Source of the DNA: CAMLIZ01 sp036231905
GTDB taxonomy: Bacteria; Pseudomonadota; Gammaproteobacteria; Burkholderiales; Burkholderiaceae_C
Assembly (NCBI RefSeq): GCF_036231905.1
Contig: NZ_JAZARE010000012.1
Span: 62,001-126,000 of the forward strand
Direction: 5' to 3'
Length of the DNA: 64,000 nucleotides
Every line of letters begins with the position of its first letter. The stretch's first letter is position 1. The position numbers were made by a program, and so were the translations under genes. The notes under the pieces were generated by a model. That model searched no databases and was not told where the DNA came from. It saw only the letters and a list, made by a program, of their open reading frames with translations. Below, piece by piece: positions 31,460-40,774 of the stretch.

Positions 31460-31864
31460 ATGGACAGACGCTTCATCTCTTGCCGCCCGCAGCGCGGCGT
31501 CGCGCTCATCGAGGCCTTGATCGGCATGCTGATCTTCGCCTTCGGTGTGATGGGACTGGTGGGTCTCCAGGCCTCCATGACGCGAGCACAAACCAGCTCC
31601 AAACTGCGCGGCGACGCGACCAACCTGGCCTCGGAAATCATCGGAACGATGTGGACCGACACGGCCAACATCGCCAAGTACGGCAACTGCGACACCTACG
31701 ACCGCTGCAAGGCCTGGCAGGACAAGGTGGCCGGCATGTTGCCCAATGGAGAGGGCGCGACGTCGGTGAGCGCCGCGGGCGCAGTCCAGGTAAGCCTCAG
31801 CTGGCAGATGCCGGGCAGCAGCGAAGTGCAGAAGTACCTCACCACCACCACGGTGTCGCCATGA
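31460..31864 (+). CDS. pilV: minor pilin PilV
   Basis: This 134-residue minor pilin has the prepilin site RGVALIEALIGMLIFAFGVM with Gly-1, Val+1 and Glu+5, and then GLQASMTRAQTSSKLRGDATNLASEIIG, typical of PilV. It helps to form the tip complex with PilW, PilX and PilY1. A TTG at 31448 that overlaps the fimT stop (TTGA) is an alternative start. The stop overlaps the pilW ATG as ATGA. Confidence 0.88.
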   Translation: MDRRFISCRPQRGVALIEALIGMLIFAFGVMGLVGLQASMTRAQTSSKLRGDATNLASEIIGTMWTDTANIAKYGNCDTYDRCKAWQDKVAGMLPNGEGATSVSAAGAVQVSLSWQMPGSSEVQKYLTTTTVSP

Positions 31865-33060
31865 TCAGTCGCATGTTCGTTGCTTCGAGCCGTGGCCGTC
31901 GGGTCACCGGCGGCTTCACGCTGATCGAGCTGATGGTCGGAATCGTCATCGGCCTGCTCACCACGGCCGTCATCGCCCAAGTGCTGTACGTCGCGGAGGG
32001 CTTTAGACGCAGCGCATCGTCCGGCTCTGATGCGCAGGTGACCGGAGCACTTGGTCTGTATGCCATCGAGCGCGAGTTGCGCGTTGCGGGATACGGGCTG
32101 GCCAGCGCGGCCGACGTGCTGGGATGTACGCTAAAAGCGAAGTACGCGGGTGCCGACATGAACCTGTTGCCGGCCACCCTGACACCGGTGACCATCACTG
32201 TGGGCGCGGGTGAAGCGCCTGACACGATTCGCATGATCGGTTTCCAGACGCGGACCGACGCGGCGGGTGGTCGTGGGGCAACGTTCTCGATGCCGACCGC
32301 CCTTCTTCCGCCCTATTACGACCCGGCGGACCAGTCCGCAGGTGGCAAGGCATTTCGCTTCCCGGTGACGTCGGTCGTCGGGTTTGCGGCGAACGATCTG
32401 GCGGTGGCAGCGGTTCCGAAGGCCACCAGCGAATGTCAGCTGTTCCAGGTGACGTCGTTGGCGGCCGGTGGCTTGATGCGTGACGACGATGCGAAGTGGA
32501 ACCCCAACGGCTGGCCGACGGTGAAGTATGGTTCCAACGCGATGGTGGTGAACCTTGGCGCCATCCGCGACATCCGCTTCGGCGTGCAGGACGGCAAGCT
32601 GCAATCCCGGATCGTGGACACCGGCCTCACCACCGGCGCTGCGCCTGCGCTCGGTGACTGGCAGGACCTGCAAGCCAACATCGTGAACATGAAGGCGCTG
32701 TTCGGCAAGGACACCAAGACAGCGGCCGCCTTGGTGCCGCCGACCCGCACGGTGGACACCTACACGTCGGACGCACCCACGGCTGCCGAGTGGCAGGAGC
32801 GCCGCGTGATTGCCGTTCGTGTGGCGGTTCTGGTACGCAGTGGCCAGTACGAGAAGGAAGAGGTGGTTGGTGACGATGACCCGGCCTTCTACTGGAACAT
32901 TGGCTCTGGGGTGACGGTTCCCGCGGGCGCGGTGGACTGCCCCACCGGTGGCGGCAAGTGCATCAAGCTCAAGCACGACTTCAGCACCGACTGGAAGCAC
33001 TACCGGTACAAGATGTTCGAGACCGTGGTGCCGCTGCGCAACATGGTGTGGTTCTCCTGA
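31861..33060 (+). CDS. pilW: minor pilin PilW
   Basis: PilW is a 399-residue minor pilin. The prepilin site is GGFTLIELMVGIVIGLLTT, followed by YVAEGFRRSASSGSDAQVTGALGLYAIERELRVAGYGL-type sequence as in PilW. The C-terminal beta-rich domain has cysteines near 360-370. Longer than most pilins, as is normal for PilW. It starts in an ATGA overlap with pilV. Confidence 0.9.
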   Translation: MISRMFVASSRGRRVTGGFTLIELMVGIVIGLLTTAVIAQVLYVAEGFRRSASSGSDAQVTGALGLYAIERELRVAGYGLASAADVLGCTLKAKYAGADMNLLPATLTPVTITVGAGEAPDTIRMIGFQTRTDAAGGRGATFSMPTALLPPYYDPADQSAGGKAFRFPVTSVVGFAANDLAVAAVPKATSECQLFQVTSLAAGGLMRDDDAKWNPNGWPTVKYGSNAMVVNLGAIRDIRFGVQDGKLQSRIVDTGLTTGAAPALGDWQDLQANIVNMKALFGKDTKTAAALVPPTRTVDTYTSDAPTAAEWQERRVIAVRVAVLVRSGQYEKEEVVGDDDPAFYWNIGSGVTVPAGAVDCPTGGGKCIKLKHDFSTDWKHYRYKMFETVVPLRNMVWFS

Positions 33061-33068
33061 GGCGCGCC

Positions 33069-33734
33069 ATGGGTTTTCATCCAATTGCTCGTCGAGGCAG
33101 CCAGCGCGGCGCCTCCATGCTGTTTGCGCTGATCGCGCTCGTGGTGTTGCTGCTCGGCGGTGCTGCATTGGTCAGAACGGTGGACAGCGGCCAGCTCGCG
33201 CTCGGCAACCTCGCCTTCAAGCAGGACGCCACGATCGCGTCGGCCCAGGGCGCCGACGCGGCCATCGTCTGGATCCAGGCGAATTCCGCCGGCGTCACCT
33301 TGCATGCCGACGGCGCGGCGGGCACCGGCTACTACGCGAGCAGCAAGGACAAGCTCGACCCCACCGGCACAGCGACAGCCAAGGACCGCGCCTTGATCGA
33401 CTGGGAGGGGGATGGCAACTGCGGGGGCGCGGATCCAGCCACCTTCTCGACCTGCAATGTGGTGCCTTCGCCAGCCATCAAGGACGCCAAGACGGGCAAT
33501 GAGGTTCGCTTTGTCATCACGCGCCTATGCGCCGCTGAAGGCGATCCGGCAGCAGTGGACTGCTCGCGCCCGGCCAAGTCGTCGGGTGGCAATTCGATGG
33601 ACCGCGGCGCGATCAGCCAAGGCAAGAACAACCATTGGGCGGCCGGAGGTTCCGGCCCCTACTACCGGGTCATCACTCGTACCAAGGGCGCTCGCGACAC
33701 GGTGAGTTTCACCGAGACGCTGGTGCATTTCTGA
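33069..33734 (+). CDS. pilX: minor pilin PilX
   Basis: PilX is a 221-residue minor pilin. The N-terminal site is RGSQRGASMLFALIALVVLLL, a PilX-type class with Gly and Ala rather than the usual Phe, followed by ALVRTVDSGQLALGNLAFKQ. Several Cys lie in the globular domain. It is placed between pilW and pilY1 as in other proteobacteria, and helps PilY1 to be displayed at the pilus tip. Confidence 0.85.
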   Translation: MGFHPIARRGSQRGASMLFALIALVVLLLGGAALVRTVDSGQLALGNLAFKQDATIASAQGADAAIVWIQANSAGVTLHADGAAGTGYYASSKDKLDPTGTATAKDRALIDWEGDGNCGGADPATFSTCNVVPSPAIKDAKTGNEVRFVITRLCAAEGDPAAVDCSRPAKSSGGNSMDRGAISQGKNNHWAAGGSGPYYRVITRTKGARDTVSFTETLVHF

Positions 33735-33762
33735 CGGTGGATGAGAGCGAGGAGCAACAACC

Positions 33763-36700
33763 ATGACGACCCCCTTCATCCCATCGCGCCTGCCAGGTGC
33801 CCGTATGCTGGGTGCCGTTGCGCTGGCGTTCGGCCTTTTGCCTGCCACCTGGGCAGCGTCCACGGACATCGCGCAGGTGCCCCTTGTGACGTCGTCGACC
33901 GCAGCGGTGAAGCCAAACCTGCTGTTCGTGCTGGACGACTCGGGTTCGATGGGCAACGACTACCTGCCTGACGAGGCGAATTTCGGTTCCAACCAGTACG
34001 GCCGAAACAGCTACCAGTGCAACGGGCTGGGCTACAACCCGGATCCTAAAGTCGACTATCCGCTGCCGGTAGATGCGAGTGGCAATGCCCTGGCCAACGC
34101 CAGCACCTTGGCTCTGGACCCGGCTCCCACCACCCAGACGACCAGCCAGCGCACCTTGTCGGCGTCCGTCCCGGCGGCAGTGAACATCGTCGCAAGCGGC
34201 AGCCTCACAGTGAAGGTCACGACCAGCACACCGAAGTCCAACTGGTACTCGGTGGGCATGGATGTCACCATCTTCAACAATGGCGACAACTCGAAGTACA
34301 TGACCGCGACGGTCACCGGTTGGGATGCATCGTCCGCTCTGCTTACGGTGGACGTCAAGTCCGCCGTAGGAACAGGAACACTCAGCTCGCCCCGAGTCGG
34401 CATTGGTCTGCCCTCATCACCGTACTACTACAAGTACACCGGCACCCAGCCCAAGATGGGATGGTCGTACCCTGGTGGCGTTCTGGACAAAACCACCACG
34501 TTCTACAAGGAATGCGCAAGCGTCATCGGCGCCGAGCCGGGCGCGTCGGTGTTCACACTGGTGACGGTCAATTCCGCCTCACCGGATGCGCAGAAGTTCG
34601 CCAACTGGCTGAAGTACTACCGTACCCGCATGCTGATGATGCGGTCTGCGCTCAGCTTGGCGTTCAAGCCGATGGACGACAAATACCGCATCGGCTTTAG
34701 CACAATCAGCGAAACCGGTGTTGCGGAGGGCTCGGAGTTCCTCGATGTGCGCGATTTCGACGGCACGCAGAAGACCAACTTTTACTCTCGCTTCAATTCC
34801 GCGGCCCCCAATGGCTACACGCCTTTGCGCGGAGCTTTGTCGAAAGCGGGCCAATATTTCGCGAAGAGGGCGACTGACCAGTCTTACGACCCGGTTCAGT
34901 ACTCCTGCCAGAAAAACTTCACCATCCTGGCCACCGACGGCTACTGGAACACGCCCAACGAGAGTGCGACTTACGGACCGTACAAGATGGACGGCACCAA
35001 CGTTGGCCAGCAGGACGGCACAGGGACTCCCCGGCCGATGCTGGACGGGCAGGCCGTGAAGGTGACAACGACCGAGAAGTGGACCGACAAGACGACGACG
35101 GTGACGTTGAAGAGCACGCCGACCACGTCCACCGTCACAACCACGAAGACCACCAAGACCACCACGCCCTACAAGGGCTGGAAGCAGAACGTCTACACGC
35201 TGACGGGGGTCACCACGCAGTTCAGTGCAAATCTGGCGCGGTGCTCATCCCTCAGCGGAAGCTCTTGCACGGTCAGCGTGACGACCAGTGCCGCGCATGG
35301 GTTCGCCAATGGCAACACCGTTCAGATTTCCGGCGCCACGCCGTCCGTGTACAACGGCAGTTTCGCCATTGCCAATGCCAGCGGCAACACGTTTACCTAC
35401 ACCCTGACTGGGCAGTCCTCCCGACCGAGCAATCCGAGCGGAACCATCACCGTACTGAAGTCGCCGATGGGTTGCCCCGCAAACCAGGGCAAGGTCAGCA
35501 CGCAGATGCAAACGCGTGACCAGTCGTCGGTGTCCACCCTCACCGAAAAGCGCATCGACAGCACCACAACGTGGTCGGACGTCACCACGACCACCGTTGT
35601 CTCGACGCCCAAGACCCACACCATCATCGAGATGGATGGCAAGGTCACATCCGATACCACCACTTCCGGCTCTGCCACGTCCAGCAGCACCAGCACCACC
35701 GCCTCGCGCACCGAGCCCACGGTTACCACGAACGACACCAGCACCGCTGCCGGTGCCGACGTCTACACAGCCTGGGTGAATACGGGGGCGCCGACCGTCA
35801 GCGGTGGTTGCGTCTCGGCCGTTCCTAGCCCCAACCCGAGCACCCCCACACAGCTCGGCGGCACGACCACGTCCGCGCCTGCCCCGGTGGTGTCCAGCAA
35901 CACGACCAATGGCTCTACCGTCGGCTCGGCAGTGACGTCGACTGGCACTCCCGTGACCGAGTCGGGTGAAAAGACGGTGACGAGTTCCACGGCGACGGTT
36001 GGAGGCTCCTCCGACTCGCTGGCCGACGTCGCGATGTACTACTACAAGACCGACCTGCGCGACGGCGGGCTGTCGAACTGCACCGGCGCGTTGGGGACCA
36101 GCGTGTGCGACAACAACGTCACGCCTTCCGGCGAGGACGTCGCCAGCTGGCAGCACATGAGCACCTACACCATTGGTCTTGGCTTGTCGGGCGTGCTGAA
36201 GTACGACCCGAACTACAAGACGCAGACTGTCGGCGATTTCTACGACATCAAGCAAGGCACCAAGAACTGGCCACCCGCCGGCCCGAGCGCGACTGCGGCC
36301 AACATCGACGACCTCTGGCACGCCGCTGTCAACGGCAGGGGCACCTACTTCAGCGCGTCAGATCCAGTGAGCGTGGCAGCCAGCCTGAGGCAGGCGTTGA
36401 ACTCGATCGTTGAGAAGGTCGGTGCGGGCTCTGCCGCGGCCACCAGCACGCTGCAGCCGGTGCAGGGGGATAACGCCATCTACGTGGCGCAGTTCACCTC
36501 CGGAGCGTGGACCGGCGACTTGCTCGCTTACAAGATCGACCTCACGACCGGCGAAGTGCCGACCACCAAGTTCGATGCGGACGGCAACGTCATCAGCACG
36601 GCTGACTGGTCCGCGGCCAAACAATTGGACGCGAAGATTGCCGCCGGTACGGCACGCCGCATCCTCTACCGCTCGGGTACTGCGCTGAGCGACTTCGACT

Positions 36701-38319
36701 ATGCGGGCATGGATGCCGCGCACAAGGGGTATTTCGACAACGTCTGCACCAAGTCGCCGGCGCTCAGCCAATGCAGTGGCATGAGCACTCCGGACAAGGA
36801 TGTCGCCAATTCCGGCCTGAACCTCGTCAACTACCTGAAGGGCGGTACCTTCCCTGTCTACCGGAGCCGAAAGACAGCCCTGGGGGATATCGGCAACTCC
36901 GCTCCTGTGTTTGTCGGGAAGCCTGCATTCAAGTACACCGAGTACAACTACGCGGGCTTCACGTCCACCAATGCGTCGCGTAAGCGCATGGTGTATGTGG
37001 GTGCCAATGACGGCATGCTGCATGCGTTCAATGCGGACACGGGTGAGGAGGAGTGGGCCTACGTGCCGTCGATGGTGATGCCCAAGCTGTACCGCTTGGC
37101 GGACGTGGACTACGGCCTGTCGCACCAGTACCTGGTGGATGGGACGCCAACAGTGGCCGATATCCATACCAGCGGCGGATGGAAGACGGTCCTGATCGGT
37201 GGCCTGAATGCTGGCGGAAAGGGCTACTACGCGCTGGACATCACCGATCCGGATTCGCCCAAGTCGCTTTGGGAGTACACCGACAGTAACCTCGGGTATT
37301 CCTTCAGCGTGCCTGTGATTGCAAAGCGCGCGAACGGAACGTGGGTGGTGGTTTTCGGGTCGGGTTACAACAACAACACGGACGGGGGCAACGGTCACGG
37401 CCACCTCTACGTGTTGAATGCCTACACCGGTGTGCCGGAGATGACGCCGCTGGATACCGGTGAAGGATCGACTGGCACGCCCAGCGGCCTCGCACGCATC
37501 AACGCTTGGGTGGAGTCCGACATCGACAACACCGCCAAGCGCTTTTACGGCGGTGACCTGCTCGGCAATATCTGGCGCTTCGACATCGACGGCCTGCTGA
37601 GCTCCGACCATGCACCGAACGTGCACCCGGTGGCCCAGCTCGTGGTTGGCGGCAAGGCGCAGCCCATCACCGTGCAGCCTCAAGTCGCGGAGGTCACGTC
37701 AGGCGGCGTCAAGGTACCGGTGGTATTCGTCGGTACGGGGCGCTACCTGGGCACCAGCGACCTGGGCGACAAGGCGGTGCAATCCATCTACGGCATCAAG
37801 GATCCGTTGACCGACGCCGGCCTGGGCGATGTGCGGGCCACGGGCACCTTGGTGCAGCAAACGCTCACCGACGCAGTCGATGCGAAGGGCCAGAAGATTC
37901 GCAAGATCAGCGGCAACTCGGTCGACTGGCAGGCCAAGAACGGTTGGTACATCGATCTGCCGACGTCCGGCGAGCGGGTCAACGTGGATCTGCAGATCGT
38001 CTACAACGTCTTGACGGTCTCCAGCAACATTCCCAGCGCCGACGCCTGCTCTGCCGGCGGCAGCTCCTGGCAGTACCGGCTCGATCTCACCACCGGCAGT
38101 GCGCTGCCCGGGGCGAGCGTGGAAGGCATGGCCGGCATGTGGCTGGGCAACAAGCAGATCGTGGGTGCCACCTCGTACCAGTTGCCCAATGGCACGGTGG
38201 TGACCGAGAACACCTATGCCGACGGCACCCTGGGCAAGGGGGGTGAGGGCTTCTCACCAGGGACTGCAGGGCCAGCCCGACGGACTTCGTGGCGTGAACT
38301 TGTGGACGGGTCGAACTGA
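33763..38319 (+). CDS. pilY1: type IV pilus tip adhesin PilY1
   Basis: PilY1 is a 1518-residue secreted adhesin and mechanosensor at the pilus tip. After the signal peptide, a von Willebrand A domain starts with DDSGSMG at residues 58-64 (MIDAS D-x-S-x-S). TDGYW at 392 and SLADVAMYYYKT from 752 are both parts of this same domain. Between them lies an insertion of about 350 residues made of Thr/Ser-rich linkers and a compact module at about 490-566. The C-terminal PilY1 beta-propeller covers about 1075-1400, with VYVGANDGMLHAFNADTGEE. Pseudomonas PilY1 is about 1160 residues, so the insertion accounts for the extra length. A GAGGAG RBS precedes the ATG. Confidence 0.92.
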   Translation: MTTPFIPSRLPGARMLGAVALAFGLLPATWAASTDIAQVPLVTSSTAAVKPNLLFVLDDSGSMGNDYLPDEANFGSNQYGRNSYQCNGLGYNPDPKVDYPLPVDASGNALANASTLALDPAPTTQTTSQRTLSASVPAAVNIVASGSLTVKVTTSTPKSNWYSVGMDVTIFNNGDNSKYMTATVTGWDASSALLTVDVKSAVGTGTLSSPRVGIGLPSSPYYYKYTGTQPKMGWSYPGGVLDKTTTFYKECASVIGAEPGASVFTLVTVNSASPDAQKFANWLKYYRTRMLMMRSALSLAFKPMDDKYRIGFSTISETGVAEGSEFLDVRDFDGTQKTNFYSRFNSAAPNGYTPLRGALSKAGQYFAKRATDQSYDPVQYSCQKNFTILATDGYWNTPNESATYGPYKMDGTNVGQQDGTGTPRPMLDGQAVKVTTTEKWTDKTTTVTLKSTPTTSTVTTTKTTKTTTPYKGWKQNVYTLTGVTTQFSANLARCSSLSGSSCTVSVTTSAAHGFANGNTVQISGATPSVYNGSFAIANASGNTFTYTLTGQSSRPSNPSGTITVLKSPMGCPANQGKVSTQMQTRDQSSVSTLTEKRIDSTTTWSDVTTTTVVSTPKTHTIIEMDGKVTSDTTTSGSATSSSTSTTASRTEPTVTTNDTSTAAGADVYTAWVNTGAPTVSGGCVSAVPSPNPSTPTQLGGTTTSAPAPVVSSNTTNGSTVGSAVTSTGTPVTESGEKTVTSSTATVGGSSDSLADVAMYYYKTDLRDGGLSNCTGALGTSVCDNNVTPSGEDVASWQHMSTYTIGLGLSGVLKYDPNYKTQTVGDFYDIKQGTKNWPPAGPSATAANIDDLWHAAVNGRGTYFSASDPVSVAASLRQALNSIVEKVGAGSAAATSTLQPVQGDNAIYVAQFTSGAWTGDLLAYKIDLTTGEVPTTKFDADGNVISTADWSAAKQLDAKIAAGTARRILYRSGTALSDFDYAGMDAAHKGYFDNVCTKSPALSQCSGMSTPDKDVANSGLNLVNYLKGGTFPVYRSRKTALGDIGNSAPVFVGKPAFKYTEYNYAGFTSTNASRKRMVYVGANDGMLHAFNADTGEEEWAYVPSMVMPKLYRLADVDYGLSHQYLVDGTPTVADIHTSGGWKTVLIGGLNAGGKGYYALDITDPDSPKSLWEYTDSNLGYSFSVPVIAKRANGTWVVVFGSGYNNNTDGGNGHGHLYVLNAYTGVPEMTPLDTGEGSTGTPSGLARINAWVESDIDNTAKRFYGGDLLGNIWRFDIDGLLSSDHAPNVHPVAQLVVGGKAQPITVQPQVAEVTSGGVKVPVVFVGTGRYLGTSDLGDKAVQSIYGIKDPLTDAGLGDVRATGTLVQQTLTDAVDAKGQKIRKISGNSVDWQAKNGWYIDLPTSGERVNVDLQIVYNVLTVSSNIPSADACSAGGSSWQYRLDLTTGSALPGASVEGMAGMWLGNKQIVGATSYQLPNGTVVTENTYADGTLGKGGEGFSPGTAGPARRTSWRELVDGSN

Positions 38320-39037
38320 GGCGGGGGCGGCACGCCGCGGCCTTCCGGCCGCGCTGTGCGTAGCCGTGTCGTTGTCGGTGCACGCATCACTGATTGGCGT
38401 GCTGACGAGCGGGCCGGCACGCCCGGGCGGCGACACCGCTCGGCATGCGGCGCTGATCACCGCCAGACTGCTCACCGCTGCGTCGACCGATGACCTGCGG
38501 GGGAATGAGCCCGAAAGGGAGGCTGAAGTAGGTGCTTCCCCGCCCCCCGAGGCGTCCTTACAAGGCACACCAGTACGGACGCTGGAAACGCCGCCGCTCG
38601 CGGCCGCGCCTGGCGAGCAACCTCCTGCCGAGCTGGCAACCAGCTCCCCTCCCGGCCCCGCTCTCGAGGCACCAGTGGTGCACTCCGCGGGCAGTGCACG
38701 CGCCGGGGATGAGTTTGACGGTTATGTCCCCCGGCCGCTGCTCACCGTGCCGCCGGTCCTTCGAAGTTCAGTGCTTCTCGCCTGGCCGGAGGACATCAAA
38801 CTGGCGGACGGCCGCTATGCTGCGGTCCTGTCCTTGTTCATTGACGAGGCCGGCATCGTGCGCAGGGTTGAAGTCGAAGATGCGGACCTGCCAGCGGCCT
38901 TGGAAGACGTGGCAAGGAGCGCCTTCCTGAACGCGAGGTTCGAGCCCGGCCAAGTGGACGGCAGCATCGTGAAGTCACGCATCCGCATCGCGGTGGAGTT
39001 CGAGAGTCGCCCCTCCGCGGCATCCCGCCGATTCTGA
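38294..39037 (+). CDS. TonB-like C-terminal domain protein in pilin cluster
   Basis: This protein of about 247 residues has one hydrophobic helix near its N-terminus (LPAALCVAVSLSVHASLIGVL), a Pro/Ala/Glu-rich middle and a C-terminal TonB/TolA-like domain with RYAAVLSLFIDEAGIVRRVE and SAFLNARFEPGQVDG. I propose the GTG at 38294, which overlaps the end of pilY1 by 26 bases, but the start is uncertain. No ExbB/ExbD genes are near. It could anchor or transmit force to an outer-membrane component; this is only inference from the domain and position. Confidence 0.65.
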   Translation: MNLWTGRTEAGAARRGLPAALCVAVSLSVHASLIGVLTSGPARPGGDTARHAALITARLLTAASTDDLRGNEPEREAEVGASPPPEASLQGTPVRTLETPPLAAAPGEQPPAELATSSPPGPALEAPVVHSAGSARAGDEFDGYVPRPLLTVPPVLRSSVLLAWPEDIKLADGRYAAVLSLFIDEAGIVRRVEVEDADLPAALEDVARSAFLNARFEPGQVDGSIVKSRIRIAVEFESRPSAASRRF

Positions 39038-39169
39038 GCTCCGGCCCACTGCTCGCCGCTATACCCGGGCGGTTGGTGGCTGCAAGCGGGCAATCCCTTG
39101 TGCATGCGACAATCTTCGCGGCCGGTCCTGGCCGTTGAGACGCTGGCCATCGAGCCCGCCCATCGCCCG

Positions 39170-39979
39170 ATGCCCAATTCCCCCCTGATCGACATCGACC
39201 ACGTCACCTTCGGCTACGACGCCAGCCGCACGATCCTCAATGACGTGTCGTTGCAGTTCCAGCGTGGCAAGGTCACTGCCATCCTGGGCGGCTCGGGCTG
39301 CGGCAAGACGACCTTGCTGCGGTTGATCGGCGGCATGTTCACGCCCAACCGGGGCCGAATCCTGTTCGACGGCCAGCCGGTGGACACGCGCGACAAGGAT
39401 GCGCTGTTCCGCCTGCGCCGGCGCCTGGGCATGCTGTTCCAGTTCGGCGCGCTGTTCACCGACCTCACGGTGTTCGAGAACGTGGCGTTCCCGCTGCGCG
39501 AACACACCGACCTTCCCGAGACCATGATCCGCGACATCGTGCTGATGAAGCTCAATGCGGTGGGCCTGCGCGGCGCGGCCGGCCTGCGCATCTCGCAGGT
39601 GTCGGGCGGCATGGCGCGGCGGATCGCGCTGGCCCGGGCGATCGCGCTGGACCCGGAACTCATCATGTACGACGAGCCCTTTGCCGGCCTGGACCCCATC
39701 TCCATGGGCGTGGCGGCCAACCTGATCCGCCAGCTCAACGATTCCACCGGCGCCACCTCGCTGATCGTGTCGCACGACGTTCAGGAGTGCTTCATGATCT
39801 GCGACTACGCGTACCTCATGTCCTCGCAGGGCAAGGTGGTGGCGCACGGTCGCCCGGAGGAGCTCAACGCCTCCGAGCATCCCGAAGTGCGCCAGTTCAT
39901 CCGCGGTGAACCCGATGGCCCGGTGCGTTTCCACTATCCCGCCCGGCCGCTGGCCGAGGACCTGCAGGTGCCGGCATGA
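39170..39979 (+). CDS. mlaF: phospholipid transport ATPase MlaF
   Basis: MlaF is the 269-residue ATPase of the MlaFEDB complex, which moves phospholipids between the membranes and keeps the outer membrane asymmetric. Walker A is GGSGCGKTT, the signature is VSGGMARRIALARA, Walker B is LIMYDEPFAGLDP, and the H-loop is IVSHD. The start MPNSPLIDID is followed by HVTFGYD; an upstream ATG gives an extension unlike the family. Its stop overlaps mlaE as ATGA. Confidence 0.94.
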   Translation: MPNSPLIDIDHVTFGYDASRTILNDVSLQFQRGKVTAILGGSGCGKTTLLRLIGGMFTPNRGRILFDGQPVDTRDKDALFRLRRRLGMLFQFGALFTDLTVFENVAFPLREHTDLPETMIRDIVLMKLNAVGLRGAAGLRISQVSGGMARRIALARAIALDPELIMYDEPFAGLDPISMGVAANLIRQLNDSTGATSLIVSHDVQECFMICDYAYLMSSQGKVVAHGRPEELNASEHPEVRQFIRGEPDGPVRFHYPARPLAEDLQVPA

Positions 39980-40758
39980 CGAACCCGATCACCTGGCTGG
40001 GCGCGGGCACGCTCAACTGGTTGCGCTCCCTGGGCGCGGCGGCGTTCTTCTTCCGCGACCTGCTGCGCAACATCCCGGCGGCCCTGCGCCGTTTCGGGCT
40101 GGTGGTGGCGCAGGTGCATGCCATCGGCAACCTGTCGCTGGTGATCATCCTGGCGTCCGGCCTGGCGGTGGGTTTCGTGCTCGCGCTGCAGATGTACTAC
40201 GCGCTGGTGACCTATGGCGCCGCGGAGTCGCTGGGCCTGATCGTCAACCTGGCCCTGGTGCGCGAACTGGGGCCGGTGGTCACTGCGCTGCTCTTCGCGG
40301 GCCGGGCCGGCACCTCGCTCACCGCCGAGATCGGCCTGATGAAGGCCGGGGAGCAGCTGTCGGCGATGGAGATGATGGCCATCGACCCCAAGAGCCGGGT
40401 GCTGGCGCCACGCTTCATCGGCGGCATCGTCTCCATGCCCATCCTCGCGATCCTGTTCTCCACCATCGGCATCCTGGGCGCCTACGTGGTGGCGGTGCTG
40501 CTGATCGGGGTGGATGCGGGCAACTTCTGGTCGATCATGCAGAGCAAGGTCGACGTGTGGCGCGACGTGGGCAACGGCATCGTCAAGAGCGCGGTCTTCG
40601 GCGTGATCTGCACCTTCGTCGCGCTGTACCAGGGCTATGAAACCCAGGCCACGCCCGAAGGTGTTGCGTTTGCCACCACGCGCACGGTTGTCATCTCGTC
40701 GCTGGGCGTGCTGGCCATGGACTTCGTTTTGACGGCGCTGATGTTCTCCACGCCGTGA
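39976..40758 (+). CDS. mlaE: phospholipid transport permease MlaE
   Basis: MlaE is a 260-residue polytopic inner-membrane permease of the Mla system. The family motifs QVHAIGNLSLVIILASGLAVGF and LVRELGPVVTALLFAGRAGTSLTAEIG are clear, followed by QLSAMEMMAIDP and LVGVDAG-like segments and a C-terminal helix. It starts with an ATGA overlap with mlaF. Confidence 0.94.
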   Translation: MTNPITWLGAGTLNWLRSLGAAAFFFRDLLRNIPAALRRFGLVVAQVHAIGNLSLVIILASGLAVGFVLALQMYYALVTYGAAESLGLIVNLALVRELGPVVTALLFAGRAGTSLTAEIGLMKAGEQLSAMEMMAIDPKSRVLAPRFIGGIVSMPILAILFSTIGILGAYVVAVLLIGVDAGNFWSIMQSKVDVWRDVGNGIVKSAVFGVICTFVALYQGYETQATPEGVAFATTRTVVISSLGVLAMDFVLTALMFSTP

Positions 40759-40774
40759 CCCAAGGGATCAAAGA

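Noticed and set aside
35040..35170. Thr-rich ACC/ACG repeats in pilY1 as a microsatellite or CRISPR-like repeat
   Set aside because: The units are irregular and in frame, and they encode a low-complexity Thr/Ser/Lys linker of PilY1.
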